Positions 6,717-13,198 of a stretch of 16,490 nt of DNA are shown here, piece by piece. The stretch's first letter is position 1. Each line of letters opens with the position of its first letter. The stretch is from the NCBI GenBank assembly GCA_002387725.1, contig DGKK01000026.1:17846-34335 (forward strand), written 5' to 3'. A model generated the notes under the pieces. The model searched no databases. It was not told the origin of the DNA and saw only the letters and a list, made by a program, of their open reading frames with translations. A program made the position numbers and the translations under genes. This DNA is from Nitrospirae bacterium UBA4572. GTDB lineage: Bacteria > Nitrospirota > Leptospirillia > Leptospirillales > Leptospirillaceae.

Positions 6717-6902
6717 ATGGATTACACGGCAATGGTGGTAGGAGGTGTGGCGGGGGGGCTCTTCGGCTTTCTGGTGAGCGCCGTCCTGACGCGAAACGGA
6801 TGCGGGACGGTGGCTTGCCGGATCAATCGGAGCCCCCGGATTGCGACTCTCTATTATGCCTTTATCGGAGCCTCGTTGGGGCTGACTCTTCATGCCTTCT
6901 GA
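6717..6902 (+). CDS. Small two-helix membrane protein resembling DUF6132
   Basis: The 61-residue protein has two predicted membrane helices (about 5-24 and 43-60) joined by a short loop with C29 and C34. The C-x4-C pair, followed by an N-x-S-P turn and then a YYAFIGASLG helix, recalls the DUF6132 pattern as I remember it (C-x4-C, then a proline turn, then a Y-G-A-x-x-G helix); this is pattern memory, not a search result. The role of that family is unknown to me. The ATG at 6717 has AAGGAAG a few bases upstream. A longer frame from 6609 begins inside the promoter region and is not favoured. The end overlaps the RidA start by 11 nt, so the two are probably translated together. Next to a WCPSC protein, a thiol or rhodanese-type role could be imagined, but nothing shows it. 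Confidence 0.65.
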   Translation: MDYTAMVVGGVAGGLFGFLVSAVLTRNGCGTVACRINRSPRIATLYYAFIGASLGLTLHAF

Positions 6903-7317
6903 CCGGCCGCACCTTCCTCCCCCCACATTGAGGCCCCTCGGTTCCCCCGCAGGGTCTCCTCCCCCGGTCGGGCCCTATAGCCCCGGCATCCTGGCCGGAG
7001 GCTGGCTGTACCTCTCCGGTCAGATTGCCCTTCAGGAGGATGGGACGATTGTGCCGGGGGGAATGAGGGAGGAGGCTCGACTCATTTTCTCCCGCCTGAA
7101 AGAGATGCTCTCCCAAGCTCGGGCCACTCCGTCCCATGTGGTGAAGCTGACGCTCTACCTGACGGACATGGAAGGGTTTCAGGGAGTGAACGAGGCCTGT
7201 GCCGCTTTCTTTTCTCCGCCCTATCCCGCCCGTGTCACGGTTGGAGTGAAAGAACTTCCCCGGGGGGCGAGCCTTGAGGTCGATGTGGTGGCCTATCTGG
7301 GGGAGGATTCCCACTGA
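6892..7317 (+). CDS. ridA: RidA family (YjgF/YER057c/UK114) enamine/imine deaminase
   Basis: RidA hydrolyses reactive 2-aminoacrylate and related imines released by PLP enzymes such as threonine/serine dehydratase, so it protects PLP enzymes in the cytoplasm. Family features are VGPYSPGI at 26-33, LSGQIAL at 41-47, and the C-terminal PARVTVGVKELPRGASLEVDVVAY. R114 (carboxylate-binding arginine) and E129 keep the 15-residue spacing seen in E. coli RidA R105/E120, so activity is expected. At 141 residues it is slightly long because of a proline-rich N-terminus of about 20 residues. The ATG at 6892 overlaps the upstream stop region and has a weak ribosome site, suggesting coupling; a TTG at codon 13 would give a more typical 129 residues but lacks a Shine-Dalgarno. 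Trimers with active sites between subunits are normal for the family. Confidence 0.92.
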   Translation: MPSDRPHLPPPTLRPLGSPAGSPPPVGPYSPGILAGGWLYLSGQIALQEDGTIVPGGMREEARLIFSRLKEMLSQARATPSHVVKLTLYLTDMEGFQGVNEACAAFFSPPYPARVTVGVKELPRGASLEVDVVAYLGEDSH

Positions 7318-7382
7318 GGGAAGGCCGTATGTTCGCGGTGGCCAGGGAGATAAGAGGGGAAAGAGGGACGTGGATCCTTAAC

Positions 7383-7424
7383 AAAAAGTCCGACCGCCTT
7401 GGAGTGCTCCTTGGCCATCGGACT
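7383..7424 (-). terminator. Intrinsic terminator of rpmB
   Basis: Read leftward, AGTCCGA (7424-7418) pairs with TCGGACT (7393-7387), and the middle can form a second stem (GGAG with CTCC around 7401-7410). The base is followed at once by a T-run and TG. It lies about 50 nt past the rpmB stop. Read rightward it has no T-run, so it would not end ridA mRNA well. Confidence 0.8.
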
Positions 7425-7442
7425 ATCGTAGCGTGATCTTCT

Positions 7443-7465
7443 CCCTGATCCTTGGGGGATCAGGG
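7443..7465. repeat. Perfect 9-bp inverted repeat just past rpmB
   Basis: CCCTGATCC (7443-7451) and GGATCAGGG (7457-7465) are complementary across a 5-nt loop. There is no T-run on either side, so it is more likely an mRNA-stabilising hairpin, or a stop for the rightward ridA transcript with help from Rho, than a classic terminator. Confidence 0.55.
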
Positions 7466-7471
7466 GAGGGG

Positions 7472-7663
7472 TCAGATCGCTTTCTGAACTTTTCCACTCC
7501 GGATGCACCGGGTGCAGACGCGGATGCGGCGGGGTTGTCCCTCCACAAGAGCGTGAACTGACTGAAGATTGGGCTTGAAGACCCGCTTGCTGACGCGGTG
7601 AGAGTGGCTGATCTGATTCCCGACCACCTTGGTCTTCCCGCAGACGAAACAGTTGGCTGCCAT
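7472..7663 (-). CDS. rpmB: 50S ribosomal protein L28 (bL28), zinc-binding form
   Basis: bL28 is a small protein of the large ribosomal subunit. The 63 residues show the family pattern: CFVCGK at 5-10, GNQISHSHRVSKRVFKPNLQ at 15-34 (matching the usual N-x-V-S-H-S-x-x-x-T-x-R-x-W-x-P-N-L-Q), and RIRVCTRCIRSGKVQKAI at the end. The four cysteines C5, C8, C50 and C53 make this the zinc-ribbon version. The ATG ending at 7663 has GGGAG about 7 nt upstream; the open frame extends much further upstream but that part is not L28. It stands alone, with its own putative promoter and terminator, rather than beside rpmG as in many bacteria. No Zur-like operator was recognised. Confidence 0.95.
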   Translation of the reverse strand: MAANCFVCGKTKVVGNQISHSHRVSKRVFKPNLQSVHALVEGQPRRIRVCTRCIRSGKVQKAI

Positions 7664-7704
7664 GATAAGCTCCCGTGTAAGTCGTTCAATCGAAAATTCT
7701 TCAT

Positions 7705-7734
7705 AGTCTAATCCATTTTGTGGGAGGGTTGCAA
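7705..7734 (-). promoter_or_regulatory. Possible sigma-70 promoter of rpmB
   Basis: On the minus strand TTGCAA (7734-7729) and TAGACT (7710-7705) are 18 nt apart; each matches four of six consensus bases. The leader to the ATG would be about 35 nt. The match is moderate and rests on position as much as sequence. Confidence 0.4.
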
Positions 7735-7990
7735 TCCCCTCCCCGCTGTCGAAGACTCGTCCCTTGGTGTCTTGCGGAAACGGATGACTCTCTGATGACA
7801 CCCTCTTCCCCAAGAGTGTGGGGTCCGGGAAGGGCCTTTGGGGGTGCCAATTTCTCAGGGTCTTGCGTATGATGGATCTCTGCATGACACGCTTCGGGGG
7901 GGGTGTCACAAACTCCCTGCCCCGGAAGGGCTCCGGATTGACCAATGTGCTCCATAGCCAGGGAGGGGGTCCCTCCCCGGAAGGAAGGTT
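7735..7990. other. Non-coding leader between rpmB and recG with short repeats and hairpins
   Basis: No credible gene is seen in this stretch. It contains TGACACCC at 7796-7803, TGACACGC at 7885-7892 and an inverted TGACACCC (7908-7901). A hairpin can form at 7799-7820 (CTCTT/AAGAG with a CCCC loop). CCCCGGAAGG occurs near 7919 and again near 7976. The best rightward -10-like element is TATGAT at 7868-7873, but no good -35 lies before it. The recG promoter is therefore not settled. Confidence 0.5.
7961..7983 (+). promoter_or_regulatory. Hairpin directly before the recG ribosome-binding site
   Basis: GGGAGGG (7961-7967) can pair with CCCTCCC (7971-7977) over a 3-nt loop. The Shine-Dalgarno GGAAGG (7978-7983) starts right after it, 7 nt before the GTG at 7991. 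The stem leaves the site free but abuts it, so it could affect mRNA stability or ribosome loading. Confidence 0.45.
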
Positions 7991-10126
7991 GTGGCTTCTC
8001 CCCCTTTTCCCCGACTGAAACTGACCGCTCCCCTCTCGAGCTTTCCCTCGATCGGTCCCCGGCGACAGGCGCGCCTGGAGAGGCGGGGGCTTTCCACGGT
8101 TCTCGACCTTCTTTATTGTTTTCCCTATCGCTATGAAGACCGAAGGATCCGACTGGTCGTCTCGGAGCTGACGGAAGGAGCCGAGCAGGGATTTGTGGCG
8201 ACGGTCCGGTCGATCCGAAAAAAGATCGTTCCCAAGATCAAGGCGCCGATTATCGAGGCGACTGTCTACGATCGCTCGGGAGAGATCCCCGTCGTCTGGT
8301 TTGGCCAGGAATATCTTCTCAAACACCTGCCGGAGGGCTCCCAGGCCTTTTTTTTCGGGAAGGTGGAGTATTCCTCATACTCCCGAGGACTGGTCCTCCG
8401 CTCTCCGGTGGTCGAGCCCATCGATCCCGAGCAGGGGCTCAGGCGCTCCTATCATATCGGTCGGATCGTTCCGGTCTACCGGGAAGAGGCCGGCCTCTCC
8501 ACCGGAGTCTTTCGCCGCATTGTGGGGGATGTCCTGCGCGCCCTTTGGGGGGAGGCCTTTGACCCCCTCCCCGAATCCGTTTGCCGGGAGGCCCATCTGA
8601 TGGGCTGGTTTCCGGCCATCGTGGAGATGCATTTCCCCCGGGAGACCGAACGCCCGATGGAGGAGCTTCTCCTTCCGGGCTATCCGCCCCGCGACCGGAT
8701 TGTCTTCGAAGAGTTCTTCCTGCTCGAGTATCTCATGATGCTCCGGCGGCAGGGGGTTCATCATTCTGGCCGCATGTGGGTTCCTGCGGAGGAAGGTCAT
8801 GATCCTGTCGCTGCGTTTGAGCGGCAGGCCCCTTTTCCCCTGACGGGGGCCCAGCAGCGAGCCTGCCGGGAGATTGCCAGGGACTTCGCCCAACCCCATC
8901 CGATGAATCGCTTTCTTCTCGGAGATGTCGGCTCGGGCAAGACCCTGGTGGCGGCCTTTGCCATGCTTCAGGCCCTTCGGGCAGGCTGTCAGACGGCCTT
9001 TCTCGCTCCGACGGAGATCCTGGCCCAGCAGCACTGCCGGACGCTCGCGGCTCTTCTCAAGGAAGAGCCGCCTGTCCTTCTCTCCCATTCGGTCAAGGGG
9101 CTTGATCGGCGTCGTCTTCTTTCCGGCATTGCGGAGGGGCGCCACAGGGTTATCGTTGGAACCCATGCCATCATTGAAGAGGGTGTCGTCTTTGAGAAGC
9201 TGGGGCTTGTGGTGATCGATGAACAGCACAAGTTTGGCGTGGCGCAGCGCAAGGCCCTGTGGTCAAAAGGCCCCAATCCGGATATTCTTGTGATGACGGC
9301 CACGCCCATTCCCCGTTCGCTGGCACTCTCCTATTACGGCGATCTTGAGATCTCCCTTCTCGACGAGCTCCCTCCGGGCCGCCAGCCCGTGGAGACACGT
9401 ATCGTCCCCAAGGCCGACGAGAGCTTCTGGAAGAAGAAAGTGGCTCCGGTGCTGGCCCGCTCCGAGCAGGTCTTTGTGGTCTTGCCCCTGGTGGAGGAGT
9501 CGGAGAAGGTCGATGCCAAAAATGCCCAGGATGTCCATGGCTATCTTTCCTCGATCTTTCCTCATGTCCGGGTGGGGCTGTTGACCGGACGTATGGCGGG
9601 AGAGGAGAAGGAATCGGTCATGGAAGCCTTTCGAACGGGGGAGATCTCCATTCTCGTCGCCACGACGGTCATTGAAGTGGGGGTCGACATTCCCCGGGCG
9701 TCCGTCATGGTTGTCGAGAATGCAGAACGTTTCGGCCTGGCCCAGCTGCACCAGCTTCGGGGACGCATCGGTCGTGGCGGCCTTCCCGGGACCTTTTATC
9801 TGGTTCCGGGCGAGGGGATGGGCGACGACGGGAGAAGGCGGCTCAGGATCCTTGAGGAGTATTCCGACGGGTTTCATGTGGCGGAAGAGGATCTGCGGAT
9901 GAGGGGGCCGGGAGAGTTCATGGGGGTGCGCCAGTCGGGGCTGCCGATGTTTGTGGTGGCCGACCTTGTCAGGGATGCGGAGGTGCTCTTTCGTGCGCGC
10001 CAGCTCGCCGCCTCCTATGTCGAGGGGGCGGCAGGGCGGATGGAGGCGGCGTGGGAGCAGTCGGGCCTCGAGGAGTTTCTGCGGCTTCGCTACCGGGAGG
10101 TGGACGTATGGCTCTCGATCCGATAA
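7991..10126 (+). CDS. recG: ATP-dependent DNA helicase RecG
   Basis: RecG remodels stalled replication forks and branch-migrates Holliday junctions. At 711 residues it is close to the usual 690-700. The N-terminal wedge/OB-fold region runs to about 230 (IGPRRQARLERRGL near 21-34, then VTVYDRSGEIPVVWF-like strands). The helicase motifs follow: Q-motif region LTGAQQRA at 284-291, Walker A GDVGSGKT at 311-318, APTEILAQQH at 339-348, DEQHKFG at 410-416 (usual DEQHRFG), TATPIPRS at 436-443, TTVIEVGVD at 558-566 and QLHQLRGRIGRG at 585-596. The DEQH and TATPIPR boxes separate RecG from PriA and RecQ. The start is GTG at 7991, with GGAAGG 7 nt before it; no ATG lies near. The following gene begins inside its last 19 bases. 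Confidence 0.97.
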   Translation: MASPPFPRLKLTAPLSSFPSIGPRRQARLERRGLSTVLDLLYCFPYRYEDRRIRLVVSELTEGAEQGFVATVRSIRKKIVPKIKAPIIEATVYDRSGEIPVVWFGQEYLLKHLPEGSQAFFFGKVEYSSYSRGLVLRSPVVEPIDPEQGLRRSYHIGRIVPVYREEAGLSTGVFRRIVGDVLRALWGEAFDPLPESVCREAHLMGWFPAIVEMHFPRETERPMEELLLPGYPPRDRIVFEEFFLLEYLMMLRRQGVHHSGRMWVPAEEGHDPVAAFERQAPFPLTGAQQRACREIARDFAQPHPMNRFLLGDVGSGKTLVAAFAMLQALRAGCQTAFLAPTEILAQQHCRTLAALLKEEPPVLLSHSVKGLDRRRLLSGIAEGRHRVIVGTHAIIEEGVVFEKLGLVVIDEQHKFGVAQRKALWSKGPNPDILVMTATPIPRSLALSYYGDLEISLLDELPPGRQPVETRIVPKADESFWKKKVAPVLARSEQVFVVLPLVEESEKVDAKNAQDVHGYLSSIFPHVRVGLLTGRMAGEEKESVMEAFRTGEISILVATTVIEVGVDIPRASVMVVENAERFGLAQLHQLRGRIGRGGLPGTFYLVPGEGMGDDGRRRLRILEEYSDGFHVAEEDLRMRGPGEFMGVRQSGLPMFVVADLVRDAEVLFRARQLAASYVEGAAGRMEAAWEQSGLEEFLRLRYREVDVWLSIR

Positions 10127-10467
10127 AGGGACGCAAGAGTCGACGATATTCCCGAGGGCTCGCGCGCGGGTTCCGGCGGGCGAGTCTCGCCCTTCTTCGC
10201 TCCGGAGCCGACTTCTTTCGCCTCGACCACCGCCTTCGGGGAGGAATCAGAATGCGCCTTCTCGACCTCGAGATCGAGAAGGCCTACCGGGATTTGGGAG
10301 AGTTCCTCTATGCCCGTCTCCAGCCGGAACCGCTCGACGAGGGGGACCTGGTCTTGCTTGATCTTTTGCGCAACGAAATCTGGCGCCTTGAGGAGGAGCG
10401 GCGTCTGGCCGAATCCAAGGCCCGGGGAGAGGAAAAAAGGAGTCTTGGCGGGAAGGGGGAGGTGTGA
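10108..10467 (+). CDS. Small basic coiled-coil protein between recG and ppx, unrecognised
   Basis: The 119-residue protein starts at an ATG 19 nt inside recG, with GGGAGG 7 nt upstream, and ends by overlapping the next GTG start by 4 nt, so it is embedded in a coupled operon. Residues 1-48 are very basic (RKSRRYSRGLARGFRR), suggesting nucleic acid or membrane contact. Residues 48-107 are helical, with the pattern LLDLEIEKAYRDLGEFLYARL, then an acidic linker, LDLLRNEIWRLEEE and a charged tail. The E-I-x-K-x-Y-x-x-L-G-x-x-x-Y core resembles small coiled-coil proteins of unknown role that I have seen annotated only as hypothetical. There is no signal peptide or catalytic motif. The reading frame is well supported by its ribosome site and by the overlaps on both sides. 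Confidence 0.75.
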   Translation: MALDPIKGRKSRRYSRGLARGFRRASLALLRSGADFFRLDHRLRGGIRMRLLDLEIEKAYRDLGEFLYARLQPEPLDEGDLVLLDLLRNEIWRLEEERRLAESKARGEEKRSLGGKGEV

Positions 10468-11426
10468 AGTCAACGCAAAGGGTTGCCGTCGTCGACATTG
10501 GAACCAACTCGGTCCGGCTTATGGTGGCGGAGGCGACGGGCAGGGGAATCGAGACAGTATTGTACCAGGATGGCCGCATTACCCGTCTCGGAGAGGGGAT
10601 TGCCGCTACCCGGACGATTGCCCGGACGGCCGTTGACCGGACAGTGGCGGTGTTGAGCGAGTTCGCGGAGAGAATTCGTTCCTACTCCCCCGATGCGGTC
10701 TCCTACATCGGAACCTCGGCACTGCGGCAGGCCAGTAACCGGGAGGAGGTTCTTGAGCGCTTCTTTCGGGAAGCCGGGGTTCGGGTCCGGGTCATCTCTG
10801 GCGAGGAGGAGGCTGCGTTGACCTACCGGGGGGCGCTTTTTGGCCTTTCGATGGTCCGGGGCCCCTTTCTGGTGGTGGATATCGGGGGTGGCTCCAGCGA
10901 GCTGATCGTGGGCGAGACCCCCGTGGATTTCTGGAAGGCCTTTTCCGTTGAGGTGGGTGTGGTGACCTTGACGGAGGGTTGGTTTCGGAATGATCCTCCA
11001 TCGGAGGCCGAGTTTTCTCAGGTGCGGCGGTACCTTGAGGAACGCTTTCGAGACCCGGTGGGGATGATCGCTCCTTACCTCGCCTCCGGGGCCCGGCTGG
11101 TGGGAACGGCGGGATCCGTCACCACGATTCTGGCGCTGATCCGGGAAATGGCCCGGTACGACCCGATGAAGGTCCATGGCCAGACCCTGTCCGGGAAGGA
11201 GATTGAGGGGCTTTTCAAACGGCTGAAGGCTGTGCCGGCCCGGGAGAGGTTGTCCTTTCCCGGCCTTGAGCGGGGAAGGGAGGACATCATTCTTGCCGGA
11301 ACGCTGATTCTCCTCTCCCTTCTGGACTTTCTCCGGCAGTCGGATCTGGTCGTCTCCGCCTACGGTCTTCGGGAGGGGGTCGTCATGGACCTTGCCGGAG
11401 GGGGGGAGCCCCTCCGGGCAAATTAG
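10464..11426 (+). CDS. Short-form Ppx/GppA phosphatase
   Basis: A member of the exopolyphosphatase/guanosine pentaphosphatase family of the ASKHA fold, which releases phosphate from polyphosphate or converts pppGpp to ppGpp. The 320 residues contain the phosphate-1 loop DIGTNSVRLMV at 11-21, IGTSALRQASN at 82-92, the catalytic-glutamate region ISGEEEAALT at 111-120, phosphate-2 DIGGGSSELIVG at 139-150, and GTAGSVTT at 214-221. The C-terminal HD-like domains of E. coli Ppx (about 510 residues) are absent, as in the short Aquifex-type enzymes. Polyphosphate and pppGpp activity cannot be told apart from sequence. The start is GTG at 10464 (GTGA overlap) with a strong purine-rich site. Its TAG stop overlaps the stop codon of the opposite gene. 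Confidence 0.92.
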   Translation: MKSTQRVAVVDIGTNSVRLMVAEATGRGIETVLYQDGRITRLGEGIAATRTIARTAVDRTVAVLSEFAERIRSYSPDAVSYIGTSALRQASNREEVLERFFREAGVRVRVISGEEEAALTYRGALFGLSMVRGPFLVVDIGGGSSELIVGETPVDFWKAFSVEVGVVTLTEGWFRNDPPSEAEFSQVRRYLEERFRDPVGMIAPYLASGARLVGTAGSVTTILALIREMARYDPMKVHGQTLSGKEIEGLFKRLKAVPARERLSFPGLERGREDIILAGTLILLSLLDFLRQSDLVVSAYGLREGVVMDLAGGGEPLRAN

Positions 11427-13090
11427 GCCATGAGGCGCCGCCAGCGATCGGGATCCAGCGTGCGGTAGAGAAAAAAGAGGGAGGGATCCCGGGGATGCGC
11501 CTTCATTCCTGATTCGAGGATCGCCCGGGCCATCGCCTTGTCGGAGGAGCGGTTGGCCACCTCGAAGAGAACCCTGTAAAAGCCGGGCCGTGGTCCGTAC
11601 ATCGCTGAAAACCGTTCGGCCAGGGGCAGAATGTCCGCCGAGGGGTCGATGTTGTGCCGGTTCTCCGCGATCCTGTGAAGAAGCGTGACAGGCTCGCGCG
11701 AGGCTGAAAGGATCCTGTCATACCATCGGAGGGCTCCACGATAGTCTTTGCGGTCCTCGTCGATCATGGCCAGCACCCAGTAGGGAACCTCGCTCAGGGG
11801 GTCGACCGTCACCGCCTGCTCCAGAAGGGCATAGGCCTCATTCCGGTCCTCTCGGGGAAGGAAGGCCCGGGCCAGCCCCAATGTGGCCAGACGGTGGGCA
11901 TCGTCGGAGGGAGGCTTCTCGCTCTCGATCCGCTCGGCGACCTGTCGAAGAATTCGTCCGGGAATCGGGGTGTCGGGGAAGAGGATCCGGGTCAAGGCCA
12001 ACGTCTCGAGAAAGGTGAAGGTATCCTCAAATCGGGCGAGGAGTTTGAGAAGCTCGGGGATGTAGTACGGGTCAGGGCGGATGACGAAGCCGCGGAGAAG
12101 TGCGACGGCAGCCTTCTCGGGACGCTTCTTTCTGAGCCAGAGATCGCCCAGCTGGTAGTGGCCCGGGGCCGAGTCGATCCCGGCAAGGGCCTCTTCGGCC
12201 TTTTCCGGGTCTCCGATGTCGACCTGGAGGAGCCCCAGAAGAAGTTGTGCCTCCCGGCTTTCAGGGGCCAGGGCCAGGGCCCGACGGACAAAGGGAAGGG
12301 CGGCGAGCGGCTTGCCCGCCATCTTGTGTGTTTCGGCCATGAGAAGGCAAAGTTCGGCCGTTTCGCCTTCCTCCTCAAGAAGCAGCCGATAGGTATCCAG
12401 GGCCCGGCCAAACTCGTTGACGTTCGCCGCAAGTCGGGCGACATGTCTGAGAAGCCGGATGTTCCGAGGAGATTTTCGGAGAAGTTTTCGAAAGAACTTG
12501 AGGGCTTGGGATGACTTCTCGATCCGCTCGAGGCTACGTCCGTACCAGTCCTGAATGTCGGGGTTCTCGGGGTTCGCCTCCAGAAGATTTTCGAGATTCC
12601 TCGCCATGGGGGCAAAGAGGTCGATGAGCTCGAGTGTGTCGACGGTGGAGGCCATGGCCAGGATGTTTTCTGGGGAGGAGGGAATCCGGCGATGGGCTTC
12701 AAGGATCATGGGAAGGGCCAGCGGCCAGCGTCCCTCAAGGCCGTTGAGGATGCCCGCTTCCCTTAGAAGATCCGGGTCGTCAGGGAAGAGCCGGAGGCCT
12801 TCTTCGAGGACCCAGAGGGCCTTCTTTCGCTCATCGGTCCGATCCTTGAGGAGGCCAAGGAGGAGAAAGGGAAGGGCACTTCGATTCTTTTCGATCGCGA
12901 CGGCCTTCCAGTAGCACTCTTCGGCCTGTGACAGAAGCCCCTGTCCTTCCAGTGCCATTCCTCTCAGGGTCTCGACGGCGCTGTCCCTGTCTCGTTCCGG
13001 AGCTGTCCGATCGAGAAGGTCGAGGGCTTCCGAGTAACGTCTCTTTCGTATCAGATCTCCGATGGCGACTGTGTCGGGGAGAGTGGGCAT
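11423..13090 (-). CDS. Tetratricopeptide-repeat protein, 555 residues
   Basis: A soluble all-helical repeat protein. Successive 34-residue-type units carry the TPR pattern (G/A at 8, A at 20, P at 32): examples are AEECYWKAVAIEKN, ALKFFRKLLRKSPRN, ALDTYRLLLEEEGE, ALPFVRRALALAPESREAQLLLGLL, AYALLEQAVTVDPLSEVPYW and ALRWYDRILSAS. There is no signal peptide, membrane helix or added catalytic domain, so a cytoplasmic scaffold or chaperone-like role is likely, with partner unknown. The ATG ending at 13090 has AGGAAGG upstream on the minus strand. The reading frame stays open another 478 codons upstream, but that stretch is antisense to the nucleotidyltransferase gene and is not part of this protein. 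Its TAA (11425-11423) overlaps the ppx stop. No terminator separates the two convergent genes. Confidence 0.88.
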   Translation of the reverse strand: MPTLPDTVAIGDLIRKRRYSEALDLLDRTAPERDRDSAVETLRGMALEGQGLLSQAEECYWKAVAIEKNRSALPFLLLGLLKDRTDERKKALWVLEEGLRLFPDDPDLLREAGILNGLEGRWPLALPMILEAHRRIPSSPENILAMASTVDTLELIDLFAPMARNLENLLEANPENPDIQDWYGRSLERIEKSSQALKFFRKLLRKSPRNIRLLRHVARLAANVNEFGRALDTYRLLLEEEGETAELCLLMAETHKMAGKPLAALPFVRRALALAPESREAQLLLGLLQVDIGDPEKAEEALAGIDSAPGHYQLGDLWLRKKRPEKAAVALLRGFVIRPDPYYIPELLKLLARFEDTFTFLETLALTRILFPDTPIPGRILRQVAERIESEKPPSDDAHRLATLGLARAFLPREDRNEAYALLEQAVTVDPLSEVPYWVLAMIDEDRKDYRGALRWYDRILSASREPVTLLHRIAENRHNIDPSADILPLAERFSAMYGPRPGFYRVLFEVANRSSDKAMARAILESGMKAHPRDPSLFFLYRTLDPDRWRRLMA

Positions 13091-13198
13091 GGGATCCTTC
13101 CTGAATCGGTCGTCGTGAGAGCTCTCCGGGGGGGAGTCCGGAAGACATTTTGGCCCTATGTTAGCATAACCGGCCCGGTGACGGGGTGAGGAGTCGCG
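13091..13198. other. Short divergent intergenic region
   Basis: These 108 bases separate the leftward TPR gene from the rightward nucleotidyltransferase gene and must hold both starts of transcription unless longer leaders exist. The only AT-rich spot (13158-13170) contains TATG-TTAG-CATA, a 4-bp inverted repeat that could supply -10-like elements in either direction. No convincing -35 is seen. Both ribosome sites are visible: AGGAAGG for the TPR gene and GAGGAG for the other. Confidence 0.4.

Noticed and set aside
6571..6732. N-terminal extension of the glutaredoxin-like protein.
   Set aside because: It would be read from DNA that holds both promoters, and the fold begins at MAKVRLVYASWCPSC.
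7387..7424. Nested stem structure considered as a tRNA-like or small RNA gene.
   Set aside because: It lacks tRNA arms and conserved bases; position after rpmB and the following T-run fit a terminator.
7664..8326. Upstream extension of the bL28 frame on the minus strand.
   Set aside because: It runs through the intergenic region and antisense to recG. bL28 starts naturally at MAANCFVCG with a Shine-Dalgarno.
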